From contig NZ_JBGIYY010000004.1 in the NCBI RefSeq assembly GCF_041380235.1, positions 1 to 64,000 on the forward strand: DNA of 64,000 nt, in the 5' to 3' direction. Below the pieces are notes generated by a model. The model searched no databases. It had not been told where the DNA came from and saw only the letters and a list, made by a program, of their open reading frames with translations. This document shows, in pieces, positions 24,038 through 33,787 of this stretch; positions within the stretch are counted from its first letter, which is position 1, and every line of letters begins with the position of its first letter. Position numbers and translations under genes: made by a program. The DNA is from Glaciecola sp041380235. GTDB lineage: Bacteria; Pseudomonadota; Gammaproteobacteria; Enterobacterales; Alteromonadaceae.

Positions 24038-26875
24038 TTATGCTTTGGGTTTGTTTAGCATTTGCGCTAAAAAATGACCAGTATGAGAAGCTTTTACACC
24101 AGCGATATCTTCTGGCGTCCCCTGGGCAATAATTTTACCGCCACCAGAGCCACCTTCAGGGCCCAAGTCAATTACCCAATCGGCAGTCTTTACAACATCT
24201 AAGTTATGCTCAATGACGACAACCGTATTGCCATGATCTCTGAGTCTGTGCAGCACGGCCAGCAACTGTTTGATATCTTGAAAATGCAATCCAGTGGTGG
24301 GCTCATCAAGAATATACAAGGTTTGCCCAGTGTCACGCTTCGAAAGCTCTTTTGCCAGCTTCACGCGCTGCGCCTCACCGCCTGAGAGGGTCGTTGCAGA
24401 CTGCCCTAAGCGAATATAAGAAAGGCCCACATCCATGAGGGTTTGTAACTTACGTGAGATGGCTGGGATCTTATCAAAAAACTCCCGAGCGTCTTCAACG
24501 GTCATGTCTAGTATTTCGTGAATGTTTTTATTTTTAAATCGTATTTCAAGGGTTTCACGATTGTAGCGCTTACTTGCACAGACATCACAAGGCACATATA
24601 CGTCCGGTAAAAAATGCATCTCGACTTTAATTAGGCCATCGCCTTGGCAAGCCTCACAGCGCCCGCCTTTGACGTTAAAACTAAAACGCCCAGGTTTATA
24701 ACCGCGTGAGCGTGCTTCTTGGGTGCCCGCAAAAATCTCTCTGATGGGCGTAAAAATACCGGCATAAGTAGCAGGATTTGAACGCGGTGTGCGACCGATT
24801 GGGCTTTGGTCGATATCGACTACTTTGTCGAGATGTTCCAATCCTGTGCAGCTTTTATGAGCGGCGGGCTCATTTACAGTCGCGCGGTTTAGTTCGCGTT
24901 GAGCAATGCGATAAAACGTATCGTTAATTAGCGTCGATTTACCAGAGCCCGAGACACCCGTTACACAGGTCATAAGTCCGGTAGGGATGGACAAATCCAC
25001 CGACTGCAGGTTATTACCAGTCGCACCATTGAGCTTGATCCACTTTTTACCTTTTGTTGGCGTTCGCTTTTCAGGAATTTCGATTCTTTCTGTGCCGGCT
25101 AGGTAGCGCCCGGTTAAGGACTCTTTGCAGTTTTTAATATCTTCTAGCGAGCCTTGCGCGATTATTTGTCCGCCGTGCACGCCAGCCCCAGGACCAATAT
25201 CTACGATATAATCGGCTTCTCGTATGGCGTCTTCATCGTGCTCTACCACAATCACGGTGTTGCCTAAATCACGCAAATGGCGCAGGGTTTTTAAAAGTCG
25301 CTCATTGTCGCGCTGATGCAAACCAATGCTCGGTTCATCCAGCACATACATCACGCCGACGAGTCCGGCGCCGATTTGACTGGCCAAACGAATACGCTGA
25401 GCCTCGCCGCCTGATAGGGTATCGGCACTGCGTTCTAGCGATAAATAATTTAAGCCAACATTGACCAAAAATTGCAGACGGTCGTTTATTTCCTTTAAGA
25501 TCTTGTCGGCGATTTTGCCTTTTTGACCGCTGAGGTCTAGGTTTGCAAAAAAGTCTAAGGCATCTGAAATGGAACGCCCGGTGATACTGGGTAAATTAGT
25601 GCCGTTAATAAATACGTTACGAGCTTCTAGGCGCAAACGCGACCCAGAACAAGCGCTGCAGTGCTGGTGAGACATGTATTTACCCAGCTCCTCTCGCACG
25701 GTGTTCGATTCGGTCTCACGATAGCGCCGCTCCATATTTGGAATAATGCCTTCAAAAGGATGCTTGCGCTCCATCACATCGCCGCGCTCATTTATATAGC
25801 GAAACTTGACAGAGGTGCCTTTTGAGCCATGCAATACAATATCTTTGGCGGCTTCGTCTAATTCTGCAAAGGGCGTTTTTAAATCAAAGGCATAGTGCTC
25901 AGCAACCGACATCAGCATTTGGTAGTAATAATAGCTGCGTTTATCCCAACCTCTTATCGCACCGCCTGTGAGACTGAGCTCATCGTTGCTGACAACTCGG
26001 TGCGGGTCAAAAAATTGTCTGGTGCCTAAACCGTCGCAAGTTTGACAAGCACCGGCTGGGTTATTGAACGAAAATATCCGAGGCTCAAGTTCGGTGATGC
26101 TGTAGCCACAGTGCGGGCATGCAAAGTTAGCCGAAAATATAATTTCTTCTTTTTCGGGAGCGTCCATAAAGGCGACTTTTGCGTTACCTGCTGAGAGTCC
26201 TAGCGCGGTTTCAAAAGACTCCGACAAACGTAACTGCAAGTCTGCACGCACTTTAAAACGGTCGACCACTACTTCGATAGTGTGTTTTTTGCGAAGGTCG
26301 AGTTCAGGTGGATCAGATAGGTCGCAGACCTCGCCATCGATACGCGCGCGAATGAAACCCTGTGCGGCTAAACCTTCTAAGGTTTTGATGTGCTCGCCTT
26401 TGCGCTCCTGCACAACGGGAGCAAGTAGCATAAGCTTGGTACCTTCCGGCATTTCTAACACTTTATCGACCATTTGGCTGATGGTTTGCGCATCTAGTAC
26501 AACATCGTGGTCTGGGCATTTGGGCGTGCCTACTCGTGCGAATAGTAAACGTAAGTAGTCATATATTTCGGTAATGGTGCCGACGGTCGACCGAGGATTA
26601 TGAGACGTAGATTTCTGCTCGATAGAAATTGCGGGTGATAAGCCTTCAATATGATCAACATCAGGCTTTTCCATCATCGATAAAAACTGGCGAGCATAGG
26701 CGGATAAACTTTCTACATAACGTCTCTGCCCCTCTGCATAAAGGGTGTCAAATGCCAACGACGATTTGCCTGAGCCTGAGAGGCCAGTGATGACGACAAG
26801 TTTGTCGCGAGGTAAGTCTATGTTGATGTTTTTGAGGTTGTGCGTGCGCGCACCACGAACTTCTATCTTATCCAT
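24038..26875 (-). CDS. uvrA: excinuclease ABC subunit A
   Basis: UvrA is the damage-recognition ATPase of nucleotide excision repair. The 945-residue protein has two ABC ATPase modules with Walker A motifs GLSGSGKSS (about residues 31-39) and GVSGSGKST (about 640) and two LSGGEAQR signatures. The zinc modules are visible as CPHCGY...CQTCDG in the first half and CEACQGDG...CDVC in the second. It is divergent from the MFS-ssb genes, the usual uvrA/ssb neighbourhood. I searched by eye for a LexA box in the upstream gap and did not find one, so SOS control of this copy is not supported. Confidence 0.97.
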   Translation of the reverse strand: MDKIEVRGARTHNLKNINIDLPRDKLVVITGLSGSGKSSLAFDTLYAEGQRRYVESLSAYARQFLSMMEKPDVDHIEGLSPAISIEQKSTSHNPRSTVGTITEIYDYLRLLFARVGTPKCPDHDVVLDAQTISQMVDKVLEMPEGTKLMLLAPVVQERKGEHIKTLEGLAAQGFIRARIDGEVCDLSDPPELDLRKKHTIEVVVDRFKVRADLQLRLSESFETALGLSAGNAKVAFMDAPEKEEIIFSANFACPHCGYSITELEPRIFSFNNPAGACQTCDGLGTRQFFDPHRVVSNDELSLTGGAIRGWDKRSYYYYQMLMSVAEHYAFDLKTPFAELDEAAKDIVLHGSKGTSVKFRYINERGDVMERKHPFEGIIPNMERRYRETESNTVREELGKYMSHQHCSACSGSRLRLEARNVFINGTNLPSITGRSISDALDFFANLDLSGQKGKIADKILKEINDRLQFLVNVGLNYLSLERSADTLSGGEAQRIRLASQIGAGLVGVMYVLDEPSIGLHQRDNERLLKTLRHLRDLGNTVIVVEHDEDAIREADYIVDIGPGAGVHGGQIIAQGSLEDIKNCKESLTGRYLAGTERIEIPEKRTPTKGKKWIKLNGATGNNLQSVDLSIPTGLMTCVTGVSGSGKSTLINDTFYRIAQRELNRATVNEPAAHKSCTGLEHLDKVVDIDQSPIGRTPRSNPATYAGIFTPIREIFAGTQEARSRGYKPGRFSFNVKGGRCEACQGDGLIKVEMHFLPDVYVPCDVCASKRYNRETLEIRFKNKNIHEILDMTVEDAREFFDKIPAISRKLQTLMDVGLSYIRLGQSATTLSGGEAQRVKLAKELSKRDTGQTLYILDEPTTGLHFQDIKQLLAVLHRLRDHGNTVVVIEHNLDVVKTADWVIDLGPEGGSGGGKIIAQGTPEDIAGVKASHTGHFLAQMLNKPKA

Positions 26876-27104
26876 ACGGCTTTATGTTGTACCTAATGTT
26901 ATTGGCAAGCGCCAAAAGGGTAAATTATGCCACAACTGGCGCATAAATGATGCTTTAGTTATGTATAAGTTACGCATTTAAGCCCGTGCAGATCAGCACG
27001 CAAAGATTACAGCATGCTGATAAGTTTTCAGTGGAGCACTACTCAAGTGCTTGCAAAACAAGTACACTTCGCGTCTCAAATGTAAACTCATAATTATAGG
27101 CGTA

Positions 27105-28517
27105 ATGTCGCAAGATTCTCTCAGTAAAAACGAACTCAGAGCCGCAGGCAGTTTAGCTTCAGTCTACGTATTGCGGATGCTTGGCTTGTTTATGGTGATC
27201 CCCGTAATTGCGGTTGCTGCGCTGAGTTTTGATGACTACTCTCCGCTTCTTGTCGGTCTCGCCGTTGGCGGCTATGGCCTGACTCAGGCGATGTTACAAA
27301 TTCCTTTTGGCGTTGCATCAGATAAATGGGGTCGTAAACCTGTCATTTATTTAGGCTTAAGCCTGTTTTGTTTGGGCAGTCTCGTGGCTGGCTTTGCAGA
27401 CTCCATGTTGATGCTCACTATTGGACGAATTCTGCAGGGGGCTGGCGCAATTGCGGGCGCTATTATGGCCCTCGCCAGTGACGTGACCCGTGAATCTCAG
27501 CGTACTAAAGTAATGGCCATTATTGGCGTATCAATCGGCTTTTCGTTTTATATTGCGCTGCTGCTGGGGCCTCTGCTAGCGTCTCAGATTGGTCTGCAGG
27601 GAATATTCTTGCTCACCGCTGCGCTCAGTATTTGTTGTTTTCCACTGGTAAAGTGGGGGGTAGCAAGCACAAACTTTAACACGGTGGCAACCGGCGATGC
27701 ACTGCCTAAACTCCATCAGCTTAGAGGCTTGTTTAGTCACAGTGCCTTATGGAAGCTCAATGTATCGGTGCTCATTGTGCACCTCTTAATTACTTGCTTT
27801 TTTGTGCAGGTGCCGCTGTTCTTAATTGGCATAGATATGCCTTTAGGCGAGCATTATAAAGTCTACTCGGTGGTGCTCTTTGCGTCTGTATTAGTACTAA
27901 TTGGCTTTATGCAAATAAGTAAGAAGTTGCCAGTAGGAAACACCTTTAGGCTGGCGCTTTTGTTTATGGCGGGTGGGTTTTTCTTACTCATCACCCAAGC
28001 ACCCTCTTACTGGATGATTTGTATAGCGGGCATTCTGTTTTTTGGTGGTTTCAATTTTATGGAAGCGAAAATGCCCGCGATGGTTTCATCTTTAGCGCCT
28101 GCCGGCCAAAAGGGCAGTGCGATGGGGATTTACGCAAGCCATCAGTTTTTTGGCGCGTTCCTAGGCGGCTTAATTTCAGGTCTAATGAACAGTTACTTTG
28201 ATGTCCAAACAAGTTTTATTATTTGCCTAGCGATGATTTTTGTATGTAGTCTAATTACACGAGGTTTGGCTAGCACCGAACGGGTAAAACGCGTTACACT
28301 AACGTACAATAATAATCTAAATACAGATTCAATTAGCAGTGCAAATGCCGCGTCAGTGCTCTCGATATCGCAAGTAACTGAACTGGCTGATAAATTACGA
28401 TCATTAGCCGGCGTAAAAGATGTCACAGCCGACCTTGACGAAATGTCGTTCTACCTAAAAGTAGATGCCAAACAGTTTAATTTATCGCAAGCAAAAGCCC
28501 TGCTGCAGTCAATATAA
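27105..28517 (+). CDS. MFS transporter, YajR-like, with C-terminal ferredoxin-like domain
   Basis: Twelve hydrophobic segments fill residues 10-390, with the major facilitator motif A (GVASDKWGRKPVIY) between helices 2 and 3. After the last helix a soluble tail of about 60 residues (VTELADKLRSLAGVKDV...LDEMSFYLKVD) resembles the YAM domain of E. coli YajR. The start at 27105 (MSQDSLSKNELRA) is preferred over 27051 because the extra residues are basic and unrelated to the family. The substrate is unknown, and drug or metabolite export is inferred from the family. It is 14 bases before ssb and probably co-transcribed. Confidence 0.88.
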   Translation: MSQDSLSKNELRAAGSLASVYVLRMLGLFMVIPVIAVAALSFDDYSPLLVGLAVGGYGLTQAMLQIPFGVASDKWGRKPVIYLGLSLFCLGSLVAGFADSMLMLTIGRILQGAGAIAGAIMALASDVTRESQRTKVMAIIGVSIGFSFYIALLLGPLLASQIGLQGIFLLTAALSICCFPLVKWGVASTNFNTVATGDALPKLHQLRGLFSHSALWKLNVSVLIVHLLITCFFVQVPLFLIGIDMPLGEHYKVYSVVLFASVLVLIGFMQISKKLPVGNTFRLALLFMAGGFFLLITQAPSYWMICIAGILFFGGFNFMEAKMPAMVSSLAPAGQKGSAMGIYASHQFFGAFLGGLISGLMNSYFDVQTSFIICLAMIFVCSLITRGLASTERVKRVTLTYNNNLNTDSISSANAASVLSISQVTELADKLRSLAGVKDVTADLDEMSFYLKVDAKQFNLSQAKALLQSI

Positions 28518-28531
28518 AATAAGGAATAACG

Positions 28532-29083
28532 ATGGCCTCAAGAGGTGTAAACAAAGTCATTATCGTGGGTAACCTAGGCAATGATCCTGAAGTACGCTAT
28601 ATGCCTAACGGCAACGCGGTGGCGAATTTAAGTCTAGCTACCAGTGAAAGCTGGAAAGATCAGCAAGGCCAACAGCAAGAGCGTACAGAGTGGCATCGGG
28701 TGACTATGTATCGCCGATTAGCTGAAATTGCTGGCGAGTATTTGAAAAAAGGCTCGCAGATATATATCGAAGGTAAGCTGCAAACCAGAAAATGGCAAGA
28801 TCAGCAGGGTAACGATAAATACACCACTGAAATCATTGCAGACCAGCTACAAATGCTAGGCGGGCGCTCAGAGGGTGGTCAAGGTGGGCAGGGCGGCACT
28901 TATAATAAGCCGCAGCAAAATAACCCGAATCAAGGCTATCAAAAAATGCCGCCGAATCAGGGTGGCCAAGCAAATCAAGGAGGCCAAGGCGGTCCCCAGC
29001 ACAACAGTGCTCCACAGAATAATCAGCAGCCACCTAAAATGGCGGAGCCTGACTTTGATTTCGATGATGATATTCCGTTTTGA
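28532..29083 (+). CDS. ssb: single-stranded DNA-binding protein
   Basis: The 183-residue SSB has an OB-fold at residues 1-112 (MASRGVNKVIIVGNLGNDPEVRYMPNG start). A flexible Gly/Gln/Asn-rich linker follows at about 113-170, and the protein ends in the acidic tip DFDFDDDIPF that recruits DNA repair and replication partners. GGAAT lies before the start. It shares the uvrA-ssb neighbourhood with other gammaproteobacteria and ends at a clear terminator. Confidence 0.97.
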   Translation: MASRGVNKVIIVGNLGNDPEVRYMPNGNAVANLSLATSESWKDQQGQQQERTEWHRVTMYRRLAEIAGEYLKKGSQIYIEGKLQTRKWQDQQGNDKYTTEIIADQLQMLGGRSEGGQGGQGGTYNKPQQNNPNQGYQKMPPNQGGQANQGGQGGPQHNSAPQNNQQPPKMAEPDFDFDDDIPF

Positions 29084-29150
29084 TTTCTGATAGAGCCTTT
29101 TTTATATAGTGCTGAGATACAACAGTCCAGCATGCTAATGTCCAATAAGT

Positions 29151-29176
29151 AAGCCCTCACCCAGAGGGCTTTTTTA
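29151..29176 (+). terminator. Rho-independent terminator of ssb
   Basis: AAGCCCTC (29151-29158) and GAGGGCTT (29164-29171) form an 8-bp stem with a 5-base loop, followed by six T. Confidence 0.9.
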
Positions 29177-29524
29177 TGTCACCATCTTGCATCCCATTTA
29201 TGATGTACACAAAAAACGGCTAACTCTCTCAACCTACCCCTGTGGGCCTGTATTTAATCAAACAATGTTCAACGAAATAAGATGTTTACCTAACGACAGT
29301 GGGTTTCGCATTTTCATGTTTATTCACCAAGGGCTTTGAACTTCAACTTTTCTAAAGTCACTCCCATCATCTGCCGATACCCAGATTGACAAGTAACTTT
29401 TCATTTTTGGTTTTGGCGTATTTTTTGCTACCAGCAAGCTAGCTTCTACCGATTTGACGCTTTTTTGACACGAGAGTTGATCTCCTCGCTAGTCTTCAAG
29501 GCACTACTAAAAGAACTGAGAACT
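29177..29524. other. upstream region of the MSH operon
   Basis: About 350 bases lie between the ssb terminator and mshI. A perfect TTGACA is present at 29386-29391, but no matching -10 box is seen at the usual distance. No mshH gene is present here. Any promoter of the long pilus operon must lie in this stretch. Confidence 0.4.
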
Positions 29525-30484
29525 ATGCGCATTAGTTGGAAACAGTATTTAAAACAAAAGCTTAGAAAACCTTCTGAATATTATTCCGTTGGCATCGCCT
29601 TTACAGCAGAGCAGGTATTGCTGTGCGCTTTGAAGAAAACCGAAAGCAGTATTGAATGGGCGCTAGACGCTAGCTTTACTCATCAGTCTTGGGCTCAAGG
29701 CCTTATTGACTATGTCAAAGCCCACAAATTACAAGGTACATCATGCTATTTCACCTTGACCTCGCACTGGTACAAAGTTCATCAAATTGAGAAGCCCGAT
29801 GTCGCGGACGACGAGCTAAAAGAAGCGCTAAAGTGGCCGCTGCAAGAGGCTGTAGGCAGTAGTACAGAATTAGTTTACGACTATGCGGATATGCCAGTGC
29901 AAGTCTCGGGGCAAAATAAGGCCATGGTGGTGGCAATTCCTCGGAAGGAAGTGGAAAAACTTACCCGCACAATTTATGAAGCTGACCTGGTGCTAGAAAG
30001 TATTACGGTTGAAGAACTCGCAACCATTGAATTATTAGAAGCTTCAAACGACGCCGTCATTACCCTTGTGCAAGAGCACGGCGAAGACGTTGTGTTAAGC
30101 ATCGTTAAAAACAAAGAGCTGTATTTTAGTCGGCGTTTAAAAGGCTTTGAAAGCATTGGTAGCTTTACCGAAGCCGAATTAGATATGGGCATTACCGATT
30201 CATTGACAGTGCAAATTCAGCGCTCCATGGACTTTTTTGAGAGCCAATTAAGACAAGCATCGGTGAAGCGTATTTTAGTCAAGCTCGATACTCCGCATAT
30301 GGCCTACATCTGCAATGTGATAGCAGAGACGATGGGAGTGCCCTGTGACTTGATGCAGCCTAATTTAATATGTGCTAAGCAATTAAACTTCAAAATGGCA
30401 AGCTTTAGCTGCCTTGGTGGAGCCTTTACAAAGGTGTCTGAGTCGGCGCCAGAAGAGGAGGCGATTAATGAAAGCCAGGATTAA
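29525..30484 (+). CDS. mshI: MSHA biogenesis protein MshI (PilM-like)
   Basis: The 319-residue protein is the PilM-like actin-fold component of the MSH pilus inner-membrane platform. The start MRISWKQYLKQKLRKPSEYYSVGIAFTAEQV matches the MshI N-terminus. The body alternates short strands and helices as in PilM-type ATPase folds (for example AVSIVKNKELYFSRRL-like strand pairs around residues 190-215). The ATG at 29525 is chosen because the frame open from 29465 adds residues not expected for the family. It is the first gene of a run in which most genes overlap or nearly abut. Confidence 0.85.
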   Translation: MRISWKQYLKQKLRKPSEYYSVGIAFTAEQVLLCALKKTESSIEWALDASFTHQSWAQGLIDYVKAHKLQGTSCYFTLTSHWYKVHQIEKPDVADDELKEALKWPLQEAVGSSTELVYDYADMPVQVSGQNKAMVVAIPRKEVEKLTRTIYEADLVLESITVEELATIELLEASNDAVITLVQEHGEDVVLSIVKNKELYFSRRLKGFESIGSFTEAELDMGITDSLTVQIQRSMDFFESQLRQASVKRILVKLDTPHMAYICNVIAETMGVPCDLMQPNLICAKQLNFKMASFSCLGGAFTKVSESAPEEEAINESQD

Positions 30485-31094
30485 TCTTTATCATCGTGAA
30501 TTTCGTCCGACTTTTGAATGGATAACGGGCAGCCACCTATTAATGTTGGTAGGTATAAGTGTCCTTCTGACTGGAGTTGTATACGGTGGCTTACTATCGT
30601 GGAAGCAAAATATCCAGCTTGATGCCGACGCACTCGCTCAGCGGGTTAAACAAGAACAACAAAATATTAATGAGCTTACTGACGCCTTACAAGCAAGATT
30701 AAATAATCCTATGCTCAGCGCCCAGCTCAACAATCTGCAGCTTCAAATATCTTCGCAGGATACCTTGCTTTTGCGTGTCAAAGACATGGGAGAGCTCAAG
30801 CAAAAGTCATTCTCTGGGTTGTTTGACGCACTTGCCAGCGCAAATTCAGACTATGTATGGATCACCAATTTTACGCTAGACGAGTCAGATTTAAACATTG
30901 TCGGCAGTATTGCTAAGCCCTCTGCGTTAACAAAATGGATCAGTGATTTAAGCAGTACTACATTTTTTAGTGGACAAGAATTTAGTGACGCAAGAGTTGA
31001 GCGGGCAGATGGCGAATTGGTGTTTCATTTAAACAGCAGCAAAAAACCGTCAGAACTATTAGTCGCGCAAGGAGGTGGTAATGCCTCAAACTAA
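30468..31094 (+). CDS. PilN-like MSH pilus assembly protein
   Basis: This 208-residue protein starts MKARINLYHREFRPTFEW, the short INLY cytoplasmic motif by which PilN binds PilM. One membrane helix (about residues 23-45), a coiled-coil stretch (about 50-85) and a small alpha-beta domain follow. GAGGAGG immediately upstream fixes the start at 30468, 17 bases inside mshI. It is called MshI2 or simply a PilN-domain protein in related genomes. With MshJ it should form the periplasmic alignment complex of the pilus. Confidence 0.85.
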   Translation: MKARINLYHREFRPTFEWITGSHLLMLVGISVLLTGVVYGGLLSWKQNIQLDADALAQRVKQEQQNINELTDALQARLNNPMLSAQLNNLQLQISSQDTLLLRVKDMGELKQKSFSGLFDALASANSDYVWITNFTLDESDLNIVGSIAKPSALTKWISDLSSTTFFSGQEFSDARVERADGELVFHLNSSKKPSELLVAQGGGNASN

Positions 31095-31758
31095 TCAAAT
31101 CCAAAAGGTATCGGCCTTAACTCAAATATTAAATAAATTTGATGCGCTGGCGATGCGAGAGAAACGGCTCATCTTTGTCGCCGTCCCTAGCTTGATTATT
31201 TTTGTGATGTCTTTGCTGCTTATCGAACCCACTTATCTGGAAATCGACAATGTAAAAGCCAAGGCAGCCACGCAAAAAACACAGCTAAGTAATTTGCAAA
31301 CCACAAGCACGGAGCTAGTCACTGAACTAGGTCGCGATCCTGACGCCATTGTAAAAAGTCAAATAGCAGCGCTACAAAAACAACTAGCGCAGATACAGGC
31401 GTCGTTTGACAGTGAATTGGGTCATTTGGTATCACCAAAAGCGATGCCTATTCTTCTGGAAAACCTATTTGAGCAGGCTCAAGGGCTTGAGTTATTGAGT
31501 ATGGAATCCATTCCACCGACCCCTATTTTTACAGACGATAATCAATCTGGCGACATACAGCTATTTCGTCAAGGCATTCAAATAACCTTCCAAGGCGATT
31601 ATTTTGCTACGCGTGATTTTTTTGCAGATGCTGAGCAACTGCAATGGCAACTGTATTGGAAGTTTTTAAACTATGACGTGCATTCCCATCCTTTGGCAAC
31701 CACCAAATTGGAAGTGTTTACCTTAAGTACAAGCGAGGCATTCATCGGTGTTAACTAG
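31081..31758 (+). CDS. mshJ: MSHA biogenesis protein MshJ (PilO-like)
   Basis: The 225-residue product has a cytoplasmic N-terminus, one membrane helix at about residues 32-50 (LIFVAVPSLIIFVMSLLLI), a coiled coil at about 55-115 and a C-terminal ferredoxin-like domain, the layout of PilO/GspM proteins. AAGGAGGT lies just before the ATG at 31081. The gene overlaps the end of the PilN-like gene by 14 bases and mshK by 11, indicating tight coupling. Confidence 0.87.
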   Translation: MPQTNQIQKVSALTQILNKFDALAMREKRLIFVAVPSLIIFVMSLLLIEPTYLEIDNVKAKAATQKTQLSNLQTTSTELVTELGRDPDAIVKSQIAALQKQLAQIQASFDSELGHLVSPKAMPILLENLFEQAQGLELLSMESIPPTPIFTDDNQSGDIQLFRQGIQITFQGDYFATRDFFADAEQLQWQLYWKFLNYDVHSHPLATTKLEVFTLSTSEAFIGVN

Positions 31759-32092
31759 ATTATTTATTATTACTATTTTTTGGGGTCTTCATACAAGTGT
31801 TCATGCCTTGCAGCAAGACCCTACTCGCCCGCCAAGTGTCATTGCTCAGCAATTGGCACCGCTCCAAGAGTTTAACGCAGGTTTCAATTTAAGCGCGATA
31901 TTTACGCGCAATGCTCAACGATACGCTGTAGTGAATGGCGAAATCTTGAAGCAAGGGGACGAGATCATGGGGATGAAAATCTCAACTATCGACGCATCTA
32001 ATGTGACGCTTACCGACGCAAGGTTTGGTTCAGAAGATATTGTTCTTCAAGTACAAAAGGGCTCAGGCATGAGCAAGCAGGTAGTAAAATGA
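31748..32092 (+). CDS. mshK: MSHA biogenesis protein MshK (PilP-like)
   Basis: The gene begins with GTG inside the end of mshJ, with GCGAGGC upstream as a ribosome binding site. The 114-residue protein has a signal peptide (residues 1-20, ending VHA) and then QQDPTRPPSV, the DPTRP motif typical of MshK. A small beta domain (NGEILKQGDEIMGMKISTID) of the PilP/GspC homology-region type follows. It probably links the inner-membrane platform to the MshL secretin in the periplasm. Confidence 0.87.
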   Translation: MLTRLFIITIFWGLHTSVHALQQDPTRPPSVIAQQLAPLQEFNAGFNLSAIFTRNAQRYAVVNGEILKQGDEIMGMKISTIDASNVTLTDARFGSEDIVLQVQKGSGMSKQVVK

Positions 32093-33783
32093 ATAAACGT
32101 AAATTTCAACTCACTATTGGCGCTGCGATTTGCAGCGGGCTTCTATTTGGGTGTTCAAATACTGAAACTAGCCATATCGAGCAACACTTAGCGAACGAAG
32201 TGGCCATGGCAGATTTTGTCAATGCACCGGAGCCTAAAAACGATGATTTGACGACCTTGCCTGAATCGGTATCGCAAGCATTAATGGACCCTTTACAAAG
32301 TACCGCGGGCACCAGTTTAATAGCCGAAGAAAAGTATGATATCAATGCTAGAGCGGTAGACGCCGCAAGCTTTTTCTCTGGTTTAGTCAGGGATACACCG
32401 TATTCGGTAGCCGTTCACCCAGAGATTTCAGGCAGTATTTCTTTGGATTTGAAACAAGTGTCATTAGATAAGATATTTTCATTGGTGTCAGACCTCTATG
32501 GCTACCATATTGAAAAGAAAGGCACTATTTATCGGGTAATGCCAAAAGGCATGCGTACTGAAACATTCTCCGTAAACTATTTGATGATGCAGCGCGACGG
32601 TAATACTCAAGTCAGTATTATTTCAGGCGGTGTGTCGCAAGGCGGTGGTGCTGGCGGTAATCAACAAGGCGGTGTTGGCGGACAACAACAAAACAACTTT
32701 GCTGGTGGCGGTGTCGGTGGCGGCGGCGGCAATTTAGGTGGCGGCTTAGCTGGCGCTGGCAATGGCACAAGCATAAACACGCGTAGCGAAACGAACTTTT
32801 GGGAGTCGCTCGAAGAAGGCCTGCTGTCGATGATTGGCGGCGATACTTCAGACGGACGCAACATTGTGGTCTCACCGCAAGCGGGTTTGGTGAGCGTAAA
32901 AGCTTATCCTGATGAGCTAAAAACCATTCGTTCATTTTTGTCTGACACTGAGCGCAATTTAACCCGCCAAGTGGTTATCGAAGCGCGGATTTTAGAAGTC
33001 GAACTGTCTGATGAATATCAGCAGGGCATTAACTGGAACCAGATTTTAAGTAATGTTGGCAGCACAGATATCACCTTTTCTAATTCTGCAGCCGCTTTGG
33101 GTAATTCGATTAGCGCAACGTTAGGTGGCGTGACTAGTTTGGCGTTTCTAAATCGAGATTTTGGTGGCGTTGTTGAGTTATTGGCCACTCAAGGAAACGT
33201 TCAGGTGCTATCAAGCCCACGGGTTACCGCTATTAATAACCAAAAAGCGGTGATTAAAGTGGGTGAAGACGAGTACTTTGTTACCGATATTTCAAGTCAA
33301 AATACTATCACTGCTGCCGCAACCTCGGTTGTACCTGATATTGAGTTGACACCATTTTTCTCAGGGATAGCGCTAGATGTTATGCCGCAGATTGACGAGC
33401 ACGGCAATATTTTACTGCATATTCACCCCTCAGTTATTGAAACTGAAGAGCAAGAAAAGATTGTTACGCTTAACGAAGAGCAGATTATTTTGCCTTTGGC
33501 GCAAAGCACCATTCGCGAGTCAGACACGATCATCCGCGCAAAATCTGGGGAAGTTGTGGTAATTGGCGGCCTGATGCAGAGCGTGAAAACGCTTGTTGAA
33601 AGCAAGACTCCACTATTAGGTGACATTCCAGGTTTAGGCAATCTGTTTAAGAACAAGCGCGAGCGCATCGTCAAAAAAGAACTCATCATTTTGCTCAAGC
33701 CTACGGTTGTCGACAAAGACACTTGGAAACAACAGCTTGAACAAAGCCGCTCAACCATGGCCGACTGGCTATACGTGGAGTAA
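32089..33783 (+). CDS. mshL: MSH pilus secretin MshL
   Basis: MshL forms the outer-membrane channel for the pilus. The 564-residue protein has a lipoprotein signal with LLFGC at residues 18-22. An N-terminal secretin domain follows (about 105-165: SISLDLKQVSLDKIFSLVSDLYGYHI). A glycine/glutamine-rich insertion comes next at about 183-225, then the C-terminal secretin barrel domain (VLSSPRVTAINNQKAVIKVG and VVIGGLMQ). The glycine-rich stretch is in frame and does not break the gene. The start overlaps the mshK stop as ATGA. Confidence 0.95.
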   Translation: MNKRKFQLTIGAAICSGLLFGCSNTETSHIEQHLANEVAMADFVNAPEPKNDDLTTLPESVSQALMDPLQSTAGTSLIAEEKYDINARAVDAASFFSGLVRDTPYSVAVHPEISGSISLDLKQVSLDKIFSLVSDLYGYHIEKKGTIYRVMPKGMRTETFSVNYLMMQRDGNTQVSIISGGVSQGGGAGGNQQGGVGGQQQNNFAGGGVGGGGGNLGGGLAGAGNGTSINTRSETNFWESLEEGLLSMIGGDTSDGRNIVVSPQAGLVSVKAYPDELKTIRSFLSDTERNLTRQVVIEARILEVELSDEYQQGINWNQILSNVGSTDITFSNSAAALGNSISATLGGVTSLAFLNRDFGGVVELLATQGNVQVLSSPRVTAINNQKAVIKVGEDEYFVTDISSQNTITAAATSVVPDIELTPFFSGIALDVMPQIDEHGNILLHIHPSVIETEEQEKIVTLNEEQIILPLAQSTIRESDTIIRAKSGEVVVIGGLMQSVKTLVESKTPLLGDIPGLGNLFKNKRERIVKKELIILLKPTVVDKDTWKQQLEQSRSTMADWLYVE

Positions 33784-33787
33784 TAGG

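Noticed and set aside
26876..27104. LexA box upstream of uvrA
   Set aside because: No CTGT-N8-ACAG match was found; a CTG...CAG pair near 27017-27031 has the wrong spacing (nine bases).
29386..29414. sigma70 promoter for the MSH operon at the perfect TTGACA
   Set aside because: No acceptable -10 hexamer lies 15-19 bases downstream, so the match is probably chance or needs an activator.
32620..32770. Frameshift or low-complexity artefact in mshL
   Set aside because: The Gly/Gln-rich stretch stays in frame and both flanking secretin domains are intact, so it is a natural linker.
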